64,000 nucleotides of DNA from CATQHL01 sp965242895 (lineage in GTDB: Bacteria; Actinomycetota; Acidimicrobiia; Acidimicrobiales; CATQHL01), in NCBI GenBank assembly GCA_965242895.1, contig OZ251507.1, positions 2,542,001-2,606,000 on the forward strand, written 5' to 3'. How positions within the stretch are numbered: the first letter of the stretch is position 1; every line of letters starts with the position of its first letter. The notes beneath the pieces are model-generated. The model was not told the DNA's origin. It worked only from the letters and a program-made list of their open reading frames with translations, and made no database searches. Positions 47,032 through 58,671 of the stretch are shown piece by piece. Made by a program: the position numbers and the translations under genes.

Positions 47032-49030
47032 CCCTTCTTCGCCGGTGATAAGGCGGGGCAACGGTACTTGTGTTGCTACTGGCGCGGCGATTCCTGTGGA
47101 GTACACCCGAGTCGAGGGCCAGGCGGGGCGAATGGGGACGCACCTTCTGGCTGTCGTTGCTGAAGGGAGTAGGGGAAGGGTCTATCTGTCTCCCCCGCAA
47201 ACTGAGTTCGGTTTTGCTGGCCTGATATCACAAGTTGGATTGCCCGGCGGCGGTAGCGGGCTATGTGTGAATGAATTTGGAGGCGGTGCTGTTTGGGAAG
47301 GTGAGGCAGAAAAGTCCGAGGGAATGGAGGTTCAGTCAAGTTTTCTAGAGCAGAAATTGTCTGGTAAAGCAGGAGACAGTGTTCCTCTCTATGGCCTTAA
47401 GACATACGCTGACCTGTTCACTGACCGCCAGCTAGTCGCACTTACGACGTTTTCTGATCTTCTTGGGGAAGTTCGCGGGCAGGTGATTGCGGACGCTGAG
47501 TCTGCTGGGCTGTCAGATGATGGGGTTCGTTTGCGGGACGGAGGGGCGGGCGCGGTTGCGTATGCGGATGCGGTGGTGACTTACTTGGCGTTTGTGGTCG
47601 ATAAGTGTGCAGAGTATTGGTCGAGCGCATGCACCTGGATCAATACCCTTGAGGCAATTAGAAGCACATTTGCGCGCCAAGCCATAGCAATGAATTGGGA
47701 CTACGCGGAAGTTAATCCGTTCTCGTCGTCGACTGGGAATTGGATGGCAATGGTTAATTGGGTCAGCAAAGCGGTCGTCAATCTCCCTGCCACCGGTCAT
47801 TCGGGCGTCTGTCAAAAAGATGCGCGCGCCAAGGTGCGGCAGTCGTCTGGTGCGATAATTTCCACAGATCCGCCCTACTACGACAACATTTGTTATGCGG
47901 ATATTTCCGATTTTTTCTATGTATGGATGAAGAGGAATTTGGCTGACGTTTGGCCGGGGGAGTGTTCGACTCTCTTGACTCCGAAGTCTGAGGAGTTGAT
48001 TGCCAATATTCACCGTTTCGCCTCAAAAAAGGATGCGGAGGAGTATTTCGAGTTGGGGATGGCTGAGTTCATGATCGAAGTAGCGGCGACGCAGCATCCT
48101 GATGTTCCTGCCACCATCTACTACGCCTATAAAGCCACGGAGACAAGCGATGCGGGCAAAGTTCTTTCAACAGGTTGGGACACTTTCCTTCAGGGTGTCG
48201 TCGATGCTGGCTTGCATGTCACCGCTACGTGGCCATTGAGAACGGAACGGAGCGCCCGTCCTAACGCCGTCGGTTCTAACGCCTTGGCCTCATCCATCGT
48301 CTTGGCGTGTCGCCCACGCCCGCAGTCGGCGCCTCTAGCGACTCGCAGCGAGTTCGTCGCAGCGCTTCGCAGCGAACTCCCAGGGGCTGTGGAGCTCTTG
48401 CAGTCCGGCAACATCGCCCCCGTCGACTTGCCTCAGTCGACTATTGGCCCGGGTATCAGTGTGTTCTCCCGTTACGCCCGGGTTGTGGAAGCCGACGGCG
48501 AGCGGATGCCGGTGCGTGAAGCTTTGGCTGTCATCAATGAGGTGCTCGACGAGGTTCTTCACGAGGAGGAATCCGAGCTAGACGCTGAGACCCGCTTCGC
48601 TCTCGCATGGTACGCGCAGCACGGCTTCGAAGCCGCCCTGTATGGTGAGGCGGAGTCTGTAGCTAAGGCTAAGAACACCGCCGTTGAAGGGGTTGAGAAA
48701 GCTGAGATAGGTGAAGGCAGCGCTGGGAGGTTCCGTCTTCGTGCTCGTTCGGAACTCTGTCCCGACTGGGATCCAGCTAAGGACACCAGGCTGACCGCCT
48801 GGGAAGCCCTCCAGCACTTAGCGGCGCGCCTGGAGCGCTCGGAGTCGCTGGCCGCTGATTTGTTAGCGCGCCTCGGAACAACCGCCGACGGCGCCCGCCA
48901 ACTCGCCTATCTCCTCCACAAGATCGCTAGCGACAACCGCTGGGCAGAAGAAGCCCTCGTCTACAACAACCTGATAGCTGTCTGGCCGATACTGCGGAGC
49001 AAGCCGCAACTTAGGCTCACGACCGAGTAA
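46958..49030 (+). CDS. DUF1156 adenine DNA methylase E, C-terminal half
   Basis: The frame opens at 46958, before the tract; the conserved part starts after it (NPSSPVIRRGNGTCVATG). A segment between VVAEG and YGLKTYADLFTDRQ (GFAGLISQVGLPGG onwards) is unlike the other copies except B, which shares the YGLxTFADLFTDRQ join. Motif IV STDPPYYDNICYADI is intact. Ends RLTTE. Confidence 0.85.
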   Translation: MTTLLRASTTRLTMGLRGGGGGGGNPSSPVIRRGNGTCVATGAAIPVEYTRVEGQAGRMGTHLLAVVAEGSRGRVYLSPPQTEFGFAGLISQVGLPGGGSGLCVNEFGGGAVWEGEAEKSEGMEVQSSFLEQKLSGKAGDSVPLYGLKTYADLFTDRQLVALTTFSDLLGEVRGQVIADAESAGLSDDGVRLRDGGAGAVAYADAVVTYLAFVVDKCAEYWSSACTWINTLEAIRSTFARQAIAMNWDYAEVNPFSSSTGNWMAMVNWVSKAVVNLPATGHSGVCQKDARAKVRQSSGAIISTDPPYYDNICYADISDFFYVWMKRNLADVWPGECSTLLTPKSEELIANIHRFASKKDAEEYFELGMAEFMIEVAATQHPDVPATIYYAYKATETSDAGKVLSTGWDTFLQGVVDAGLHVTATWPLRTERSARPNAVGSNALASSIVLACRPRPQSAPLATRSEFVAALRSELPGAVELLQSGNIAPVDLPQSTIGPGISVFSRYARVVEADGERMPVREALAVINEVLDEVLHEEESELDAETRFALAWYAQHGFEAALYGEAESVAKAKNTAVEGVEKAEIGEGSAGRFRLRARSELCPDWDPAKDTRLTAWEALQHLAARLERSESLAADLLARLGTTADGARQLAYLLHKIASDNRWAEEALVYNNLIAVWPILRSKPQLRLTTE
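47007..47028 (+). repeat. G22 phase-variation tract, methylase E
   Basis: Twenty-two G, the longest tract here. Halves differ by +1; 21 or 24 restores the frame. Confidence 0.88.
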
Positions 49031-49200
49031 TAGCCTGTTGCCAACTGGAGCGGGGGACTAATTCCGCTGAGGACGTGGATGGGGATCCGCGATGAATGGC
49101 GGGGCTCGCGAGGTCTTCTCTAGGTGGACAACTGCTTGTGGATTTTCATTGTGCTAGTTGTAAGCAATGGGATGCTCAAAGTCTTAGAGTGACAAGATGA
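49031..49200 (+). repeat. Conserved methylase intergenic spacer, copy 4
   Basis: Same layout as the other spacers, with GGACTAATTCCGCTGAGG early and CTTAGAGTGACAAGATGA at the leader. Confidence 0.75.
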
Positions 49201-49257
49201 GTGACTTTCAAGCGGAAGTTGATTGAGTTGACGCTGCCACTGAGTGCGACGTGGTGA
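49201..49257 (+). other. Leader mini-ORF of methylase F
   Basis: 18 codons from GTG (TFKRKLIELTLPLSATW), ending TGGTGA 4 bp before GTG 49262. Confidence 0.55.
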
Positions 49258-49261
49258 GGGC

Positions 49262-52039
49262 GTGACTGTCTCTAAGCCGAAACTGATTGAGGTGGCTTTG
49301 CCGCTGAGTGCCATCAATAAGGCGTCGACACGCGAGAAGCCGATCTTTTATGGGCATCCATCGGCGCTGCATCTGTGGTGGGCTCGGCGTCCGTTGGCGG
49401 CTTGTCGGGCTGTGTTGTGGGCTTCGTTGGTAGATGACCCCTCGGCGCACCCGGACAGGTTCCCGACCGCGGAGGATCAGGCCGTGGAGCGCAAGCGCTT
49501 GTTCAGGATTTTAGAGGACTTGGTGGTGTGGGAGAACAGCAACAACGCTGATGTGCTGGGGGAGGCTAGGGCTGAGGTTGAGCGATGCTTTAACGGTGTG
49601 CCCCCGGCGGTGCTCGACCCGTTTGCTGGTGGTGGGTCTATTCCGGTGGAGGCTCAGCGTTTGGGGGTGACAGCGTTTGCTGGTGATTTGAATCCGGTGG
49701 CTGTCTTGATCAACAGGGCGATGGTGGAGATTCCGCCACATTTCGCTGGGCATTCTCCGGTGCATCCTGATGCAGTTAGTGCTCTCAACACGTGGAGCAA
49801 AGCGCAAGGGTTGGCTGCTGACGTCAGGGCTTATGGCGTTTGGATGAGGGAGGAAGCCAAGTGCAGGATCGGGCACTTGTATCCAGATGCTGTTGGCCCT
49901 GACGGGGAGAGGTCAACTCCGATTGCGTGGCTCTGGGCTAGGACTGTGCGGTCACCTGATCCAGCGTGGGGCGGGCATGTGCCGTTGATAAGTTCATGGT
50001 TAGTTCGCAATAAGAGGGGTAAGCCTAGAGTGTGGGTTGAGCCGATCGTGGATCGTGTTGCGAAGATCATCACCTATAGGGTGATTCACGGATTCGGGGG
50101 GGGGGGGGGGGGGGCATTCGAGCCGTCGCTTGCCCCGTCGGTAAGGAGAGGTAACGGTATTTGCATCGCCACTGGCGCGGCGATTCCTGTTGCTTATATT
50201 CGAGCTGAAGGGCAGGAGGGTCGCTTGGGTGCTCATCTTTTGGCAGTCGTCGCTGAAGGGAATAGAAGACGTCAGTATTTCGAGCCTTCAGCGGCGGATG
50301 TTGAAGCCTGTCAGGAAGCAGCCGAACTTGCAGCAACTGGGTGGAGACCTGTCGGCAATCTACCGCCCAGAGGAAAAGGGTTGGGGTTCAGGGTTCAGGC
50401 TTATGGCTTTGAGAAGTGGTGGCAGTTGTTCACCGACCGTCAACTCATAGCCCTCACCACGTTTTCAGATCTCTTAGCTGAGGTGCATAAACGGGTGGTT
50501 ATCGATGCTGCTTCTGCAGGTTTGGCTGAAAAGGGGAAGCACCTGAGGGATAAGGGATCAGGTGCTGTCGCTTACGCCGACGCGGTTGTGACATATTTGG
50601 CTTTTGCTCTCGATAAGTGCGCCGACTACTGGTCGAGCATCTCCACTTGGGACAAGTCGGGTGAGAAAATTGGGCACACTTTTCCGCGTCAAACTTTATC
50701 GATGTCTTGGGATTTTTGCGAAGCCAACCCTTTTTCATCTTCGACTGGAAACTGGATGTCAATGGTCAATCGGGTAGCAAAAGCGCTCGAAACTTTACCT
50801 TCGGCAGGGACGGCAGAAGTATGGCAACAGGATGCGCGAATCCTGATACACAGTACAACTGGAGTGGTAATTTCCACCGATCCTCCCTATTACGACAACA
50901 TCGGTTATGCGAATATCTCCGATTTTTTCTATGTTTGGCTGCGCCATAACCTTGCCGATGTCTGGCCAGATGAGTGCGCCACGCTGTTATCGCCGAAAGT
51001 TGGCGAACTCATTGCTGATTCGAGTCGTCATGGGGGTAAGAAAGAAGCGAGAGAACATTTCGAGTCGGGGATGGGCGAGTTCATGGCTGAAGTTGCGGCA
51101 TCGCAGCATCCTGATGTGCCTGCCACTATCTACTACGCATATAAAGCCACGGAAAATACTGAAGATGGTGGCGTGCGTTCGACAGGTTGGGACACTTTTT
51201 TGCAAGCTGTGATTGATTCCGGACTTCAAATCACTGCTACTTGGCCTCTGCGTACAGAACGACAAATCAGATTAAATTCCATAGGCTCCAATGCTCTCGC
51301 TTCCTCGGTCGTTCTGGCCTGCCGTCCTCGCCCGGCGTCGGCTGCTCTCGCTACTCGGAGTGAGTTCATTGCCGAGCTTCGTGACAAACTCCCGTTAGCA
51401 ATCAAGGTCATGCAGTCCGGCAACATTGCTCCCGTCGACTTGCCGCAGTCGACCATAGGGCCTGGCATCAAAGTGTTCTCCGGCTATGCCAAGGTTGTTG
51501 AGGCCAGCGGTATGCAGATGTCGGTGAGCGACGCTTTGGCGCTCATCAACGAGGTGCTCGATGATGTTCTTCATGGGGAGGAGTCTGAACTCGATTCCGA
51601 CACTCGTTTCGCTTTGGCTTGGTATGCGCAGCACGGTTTTGAGCCAGCCCCGTTCGGAGACGCTGATTCCATCGCTCGAGCCAAGAACACTTCTGTGGAG
51701 GGTGTAGTCAGGGCGGGCGTCGGGGAGACCTCTGTCGGGAAGTTCCGCCTTTACCGCCGCTCGGAGTTGGATGAGGACTGGGATCCCACCAGCGACAGCA
51801 GGCTGACTGCCTGGGAAGCCCTTCAGCACTTAGCGGCGCGCCTGGAGCGCTCGGAGTCGCAGGCCACTGATTTGTTAGCACGCCTAGGAAACACCGGTGA
51901 TGGCGCCCGCCAACTCGCCTACCTCCTGTACAAGATCGCTAGCGACAACCGATGGGCGGAAGAAGCACTCACCTACAACAACCTGATAGCTGTCTGGCCG
52001 ATACTGCGAAATAAGTCGCAACTTGAATTAGGGATCTAG
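49262..52039 (+). CDS. DUF1156 adenine DNA methylase F, full length (ON)
   Basis: 925 residues in one frame through a G19 tract (a run of glycines near residue 280). DUF1156 about 5-70, motif I DPFAGGGSIPVEA from residue 119, then RGNGICIATGAAIP, FTDRQLIALTTFSDLL, PFSSSTGNWMSMVNRV, and motif IV STDPPYYDNIGYANI (Asp 540). The block ends in RARQLAYLLYKIAS-type sequence shared by the family. The motif order I, long middle, IV suggests that the middle holds target recognition. Predicted N6-adenine methylase able to work as sequenced. The C-terminal third is almost the same as D, evidence of recombination. Confidence 0.93.
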   Translation: MTVSKPKLIEVALPLSAINKASTREKPIFYGHPSALHLWWARRPLAACRAVLWASLVDDPSAHPDRFPTAEDQAVERKRLFRILEDLVVWENSNNADVLGEARAEVERCFNGVPPAVLDPFAGGGSIPVEAQRLGVTAFAGDLNPVAVLINRAMVEIPPHFAGHSPVHPDAVSALNTWSKAQGLAADVRAYGVWMREEAKCRIGHLYPDAVGPDGERSTPIAWLWARTVRSPDPAWGGHVPLISSWLVRNKRGKPRVWVEPIVDRVAKIITYRVIHGFGGGGGGAFEPSLAPSVRRGNGICIATGAAIPVAYIRAEGQEGRLGAHLLAVVAEGNRRRQYFEPSAADVEACQEAAELAATGWRPVGNLPPRGKGLGFRVQAYGFEKWWQLFTDRQLIALTTFSDLLAEVHKRVVIDAASAGLAEKGKHLRDKGSGAVAYADAVVTYLAFALDKCADYWSSISTWDKSGEKIGHTFPRQTLSMSWDFCEANPFSSSTGNWMSMVNRVAKALETLPSAGTAEVWQQDARILIHSTTGVVISTDPPYYDNIGYANISDFFYVWLRHNLADVWPDECATLLSPKVGELIADSSRHGGKKEAREHFESGMGEFMAEVAASQHPDVPATIYYAYKATENTEDGGVRSTGWDTFLQAVIDSGLQITATWPLRTERQIRLNSIGSNALASSVVLACRPRPASAALATRSEFIAELRDKLPLAIKVMQSGNIAPVDLPQSTIGPGIKVFSGYAKVVEASGMQMSVSDALALINEVLDDVLHGEESELDSDTRFALAWYAQHGFEPAPFGDADSIARAKNTSVEGVVRAGVGETSVGKFRLYRRSELDEDWDPTSDSRLTAWEALQHLAARLERSESQATDLLARLGNTGDGARQLAYLLYKIASDNRWAEEALTYNNLIAVWPILRNKSQLELGI
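50096..50114 (+). repeat. G19 phase-variation tract, methylase F (in frame)
   Basis: Nineteen G flanked by CACGGATTC and CATTCGAGCC, the same context as the G21 tract of D. Confidence 0.9.
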
Positions 52040-52283
52040 CAAAGGCCTGTTGTCCTACAGGAACGGGTAGCTAATTCCGCTGAGGGCACGGAAGTGTAAG
52101 CGGGCGTCACGCCCGTCGAAGTTGCCATTCTGGAACGGGTAGCTAATTCCGCTGAGGGCGTGAATAGGGCACTCGATGAATGGGCGGTGTTCGTGAGGTC
52201 TTCTAGGGGACAACTTCTTGTGGGTCGTCATTGCGTCTAGTCGCAAGCAACAGAATGCTCAAAGTCTTAGAGTTGCAAGGTGA
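52040..52283 (+). repeat. Conserved methylase intergenic spacer, copy 5, with a 72-bp gain
   Basis: About 70 bp longer than its paralogues. GGAACGGGTAGCTAATTCCG... (28 bp) occurs at 52060 and again exactly 72 bp later at 52132. Between them lies unrelated sequence containing GGGCGTCACGCCC, a small palindrome. Spacers 1-4 and 6 have a single copy. Confidence 0.78.
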
Positions 52284-52414
52284 ATGACTTTCAAGCGCAA
52301 GTTGATCGAAGAGGCAGATGCCGCTGAGAGTGACATGGTGAGGGCGTGAACGTCTCTAAGCCGAAGTTGATCGGGGTGGCGGATACCGCTGAGTGTGGCA
52401 AGGTGAGAGTGTGA
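52284..52414 (+). other. Two leader mini-ORFs of methylase G
   Basis: 52284-52349 (21 codons, MTFKRKLIEEADAAESDMVRA) and 52346-52414 (22 codons, NVSKPKLIGVADTAECGKVRV). Each stop overlaps the next GTG start as GTGA; the second overlaps the methylase GTG at 52411. This is the clearest coupling geometry among the leaders. Confidence 0.6.
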
Positions 52415-55251
52415 ACGTCTATAAGCCGAAGCTGATTGAGGTGGCGCTGCCCCTCCATGCGATCAACAAGGCGTCGGCGCGGGAGAAGTCGATCCGGCAT
52501 GGGCATCCGTCGACGCTGCATTTGTGGTGGTCGCGGAAGCCTTTGGCGGCTTGTCGGGCTGTGCTGTGGGCTTCGTTGGTGGATGACCCGTCGGCGCACC
52601 CGGACAGGTTTCCGACCGAAGAGTCTCAGGTCGTGGAGCGCAAGCGCTTGTTCGGAATCTTGGAAGACTTGGTGGTTTGGGAGAACAGCAACAATACGGA
52701 TGTGCTAGCCGAGGCTAAGGCTGAGGTTGAGCGGTGTTTCCCAGGCGGGCCGCCGGCGGTGCTCGACCCGTTTGCCGGGGGTGGCTCCATTCCGTTGGAG
52801 GCTCAGCGGCTGGGGTTGACGGCGTTGGCCGGCGAGTTGAATCCGGTGGCGGTTTTGATCAACAAGGCGATGCTGGAGTTTCCGACGCGTTTCGCAGGGC
52901 GACCGCCGGTGCATCCTGAGGCCAGAAGTGCTTCCAGCACGGGGAGCAGGGGGCGGGGGCGGCGTTCGGATCGATCCGAGGGCGCCGAGGGTGCTGATAG
53001 TGATTTCACCATGTGGAGCGGGGCGCAGGGGTTGGCTGCTGACATCAGGGCTTACGGGGCTTGGATGAGGGACGAAGCTCAGCGCAGGATCGGGCACTTG
53101 TACCCGGACGCTGTTGGCCCTGACGGGGAGAAGTTGACTCCGATTGCGTGGATTTGGGCTAAGACTGTGCGGTCTCCTGACCCAGCGTGGGAGGGGCATG
53201 TGCCGTTGGTTAGCTCGTGGACGCTTCGTAAGGCGATGCGAGGCAAGCCCGAGGTGTGGGTGGAACCGATCGTGGACAAGGCAGCTCAGAGTATTTCTTA
53301 TCGTGTGAGAGAGGGCAGTGCCCCGCCGACCTTAGAACGCACTGTCAATAGGGGGAATGGGGTTTGCGTCGCCACTGGCGCGGCGATTCCGGTGAACTAC
53401 ATAAGAACCGAGGGGCAGGCGGGGCGCATGGGTGCACATCTCTTGGCGGTCGTGGCTGAAGGGAATAGAAGACGTCAGTATTTTGAATCTTCAGCAGCGG
53501 ATGTCAATGTCTGTCAGGCAGCAGCCGAACTTGCAGAGACTGGCTGGAAGCCTGCCGGCAACCTACCCCCCCGAGGAAAAGGGTTGGGGTTCAGCGTGCA
53601 AAACTATGGCTATGAGAAGTGGTGGCAGTTGTTCACCGACCGTCAACTCGTGGCCTTGACCACGTTTTCTGATCTCTTGGGTGAAGTCCGTGAACAGGTT
53701 CTTGATTGTGCGAGATACGCCGGTCTAGCAGACGATGGGGTTCGACTGCGGGACGGAGGAGCGGGTGCGGTCGCCTACGCTGACGCGGTTGTGACCTACT
53801 TGGCGTTCGTGGTCGATAAGTGTGCCGACTACTGGTCGAAAGTTAGTACTTGGATTAATTCCCGCGAAACAATTAGAAGTACGTTCGTACTGCCTGTCAT
53901 CTCAATGTCTTGGGATTTTGCTGAAGTCAATCCGTTTTCTTCGTCTACAGGCAATTGGCTGGGACAACTAGAGTGGGTGTGCAGGGCTGTTGAGCGCCAT
54001 CCGGCGAGAGGTGATGCGGAGGTTGAGCAGAAGGATGCTCGGGTAAGGACACAAGAATCAGTCGGGTGTTTGATCTCAACAGACCCTCCCAATTACGACA
54101 ACATCGGCTATGCGGATATCTCCGACTTTTACTATGTGTGGCTGCGTCGTAACCTCGCTGATGTCTGGCCGGATGAGTGTGCCACGCTGTTGTCGCCGAA
54201 AGTTGACGAACTAATCGCTGATTCCAGTCGTCATGGGGGCAGGAAGGAAGCTCAAGAACACTTCGAGTCGGGGATGGCCGAGTTCATGGCTGCGGCTGCG
54301 GCATCGCAGCATCCTGATGTTCCTACCACTATTTACTACGCCTACAAAGCTACGGAAACTTCAGAAGAAGGCAGAGTGCGTTCGACAGGTTGGGACACGT
54401 TCTTGCAGGCAGTAATCGATGCCGGTTTGCAAGTCACTGCTACTTGGCCTCTGCGAACAGAACGACAAATCAGATCACATTTCTTTGGTTCTACTGCCCT
54501 CGCTTCCTCGGTTGTTCTAGTTTGTCGTCCTCGCCCGGCGTCGGCTTCTCTCGCTACTCGAAGCGAGTTCATCGCTGCGCTTCGTGAAGAACTCCCGCGG
54601 GTGATCAAGCTCCTGCAGTCTGGCAACATTGCTCCCGTCGACTTGCCCCAGTCGACAATCGGCCCTGGCATCCAAGTGTTCTCCCGCTATGCCAGGGTTA
54701 TCGAGGCCAGCGGTACGCGGATGCCTGTGAGCGACGCTTTGGCAATCGTCAACGAGGTGCTCGACGAGGTTCTCCACGGGGAGGAAACCGAGGTGGACGC
54801 TGAAACTCGCTTCGCCTTGGCTTGGTACACGCAGCACGGCTTCGAAGCCGGCCCGTTTGGTGGATTTGGTGGAGCGGAGTCCGTAGCTAGGGCAAAGAAC
54901 ACTGCCATTGAAGAGGTGATCAAAGCTGGGATAGGTGAAGCCACCGCTGGGAGGTTCCGTCTGTACGCTCGTTCGGAACTCGATCCCGACTGGGATCCCT
55001 CAAGCGGCACCAGTCTGATTGCTTGGGAGGCGCTCCAGCATTTAGCGGCGCGGTTAGAAAGGTCGGAGTCGCAGGCGGCTGATTTGCTTGCGCGCCTAGG
55101 AAGCACCGCCGACGGCGCCCGCCAACTCGCCTATCTCCTGCACAAGATTGCTAGCGGCAACCGCTGGGCGGAAGAAGCACTCACCTACAACAATCTCATA
55201 ACTGTCTGGCCGATACTAATGATGTTTCCACGTGTGCAACTGACACTTTAG
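52411..55251 (+). CDS. DUF1156 methylase G, full length, no tract, DPPN motif
   Basis: 946 residues. DUF1156 and motif I (DPFAGGGSIPLEA, residue 119) intact. Where the others carry a G or AG tract, G reads REGSAPPTLERTVNRGNG with no repeat, so the frame is fixed. Motif IV is STDPPNYDNIGYADI: the fourth residue of the catalytic motif (N561, codon AAT at 54091) is Asn where all other copies have Tyr. The consensus for this position in amino-methylases is aromatic, so activity is probably reduced or lost, although DNA binding could remain. The middle resembles D and F before FTDRQL, and A and H around GNWLGQLEWVCRAV. Confidence 0.92.
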   Translation: MNVYKPKLIEVALPLHAINKASAREKSIRHGHPSTLHLWWSRKPLAACRAVLWASLVDDPSAHPDRFPTEESQVVERKRLFGILEDLVVWENSNNTDVLAEAKAEVERCFPGGPPAVLDPFAGGGSIPLEAQRLGLTALAGELNPVAVLINKAMLEFPTRFAGRPPVHPEARSASSTGSRGRGRRSDRSEGAEGADSDFTMWSGAQGLAADIRAYGAWMRDEAQRRIGHLYPDAVGPDGEKLTPIAWIWAKTVRSPDPAWEGHVPLVSSWTLRKAMRGKPEVWVEPIVDKAAQSISYRVREGSAPPTLERTVNRGNGVCVATGAAIPVNYIRTEGQAGRMGAHLLAVVAEGNRRRQYFESSAADVNVCQAAAELAETGWKPAGNLPPRGKGLGFSVQNYGYEKWWQLFTDRQLVALTTFSDLLGEVREQVLDCARYAGLADDGVRLRDGGAGAVAYADAVVTYLAFVVDKCADYWSKVSTWINSRETIRSTFVLPVISMSWDFAEVNPFSSSTGNWLGQLEWVCRAVERHPARGDAEVEQKDARVRTQESVGCLISTDPPNYDNIGYADISDFYYVWLRRNLADVWPDECATLLSPKVDELIADSSRHGGRKEAQEHFESGMAEFMAAAAASQHPDVPTTIYYAYKATETSEEGRVRSTGWDTFLQAVIDAGLQVTATWPLRTERQIRSHFFGSTALASSVVLVCRPRPASASLATRSEFIAALREELPRVIKLLQSGNIAPVDLPQSTIGPGIQVFSRYARVIEASGTRMPVSDALAIVNEVLDEVLHGEETEVDAETRFALAWYTQHGFEAGPFGGFGGAESVARAKNTAIEEVIKAGIGEATAGRFRLYARSELDPDWDPSSGTSLIAWEALQHLAARLERSESQAADLLARLGSTADGARQLAYLLHKIASGNRWAEEALTYNNLITVWPILMMFPRVQLTL

Positions 55252-55433
55252 TTTCGCGCCGAGTAAGAACCTGTTGCCACACTGGACAGGGAAACTAATT
55301 CCGCTAAGGGCGAGAATGGGGGGCGATGCGTTGGCGGTGCTCGCGAGGTCTTCTAGGTGGGTAACTTCTTGCAGGTTGTCATTGCGTCTAGTTACGGCAA
55401 CGTGATGCTCAAAGTCTTAGAGTGGCAAGGTGA
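55252..55433 (+). repeat. Conserved methylase intergenic spacer, copy 6
   Basis: Same layout as the other spacers; ends GTGGCAAGGTGA before ATG 55434. Confidence 0.75.
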
Positions 55434-55502
55434 ATGACTTTCGGGCAGCAGCTGATTGAGGATCGTTGTTTCCTTATTGGCGGAGGCGCAAAGGAACCCT
55501 CA
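55434..55502 (+). other. Leader of methylase H, in frame with the gene
   Basis: The leader-type ATG (MTFGQQLIEDRCFLIGGG) is here in frame with the methylase and has no stop, so translation from it would add 23 residues. A separate AAAGGA site lies before ATG 55503, which aligns with the other methylase starts. Confidence 0.55.
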
Positions 55503-58355
<2,853 letters not shown>

Positions 58356-58608
58356 ACGGGTTCTAGAGGTCGAACGGGGACATCGAACCCCGTCGGAGGC
58401 TAGGCGCCCAAGGTCGAGGAAACTCCCGATGTTCTAGACCGCAGGCCGTTCTTGGTCTGATCGGCCAAGGCGCCTGCTGGGGGTATCCGGCCTTGCTCGC
58501 TACCGATACTTGTGCAAGGAGTTGTCGGCGATGGGGGGTATCAAGACATCTGCCTATGGCCGTGCTAGCGCTGGCAGCCCATCGATTTGCTTGATGAAAC
58601 GCAAAGTA

Positions 58609-58637
58609 TTGCGATAGTTACACTTTTCTTTGATAGT
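58609..58637 (+). promoter_or_regulatory. Candidate promoter of the XRE-ImmA gene
   Basis: TTGCGA (58609-58614), 17 bp, GATAGT (58632-58637), 35 bp before the ATG at 58672. GATAGT also occurs at 58613-58618, so the two GATAGT copies form a direct repeat that an XRE-type regulator might bind. The stretch is markedly AT-richer than its surroundings. Confidence 0.45.
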
Positions 58638-58671
58638 ATGTAAATAATGCCACAAAAAGAAGGGGCTACAC

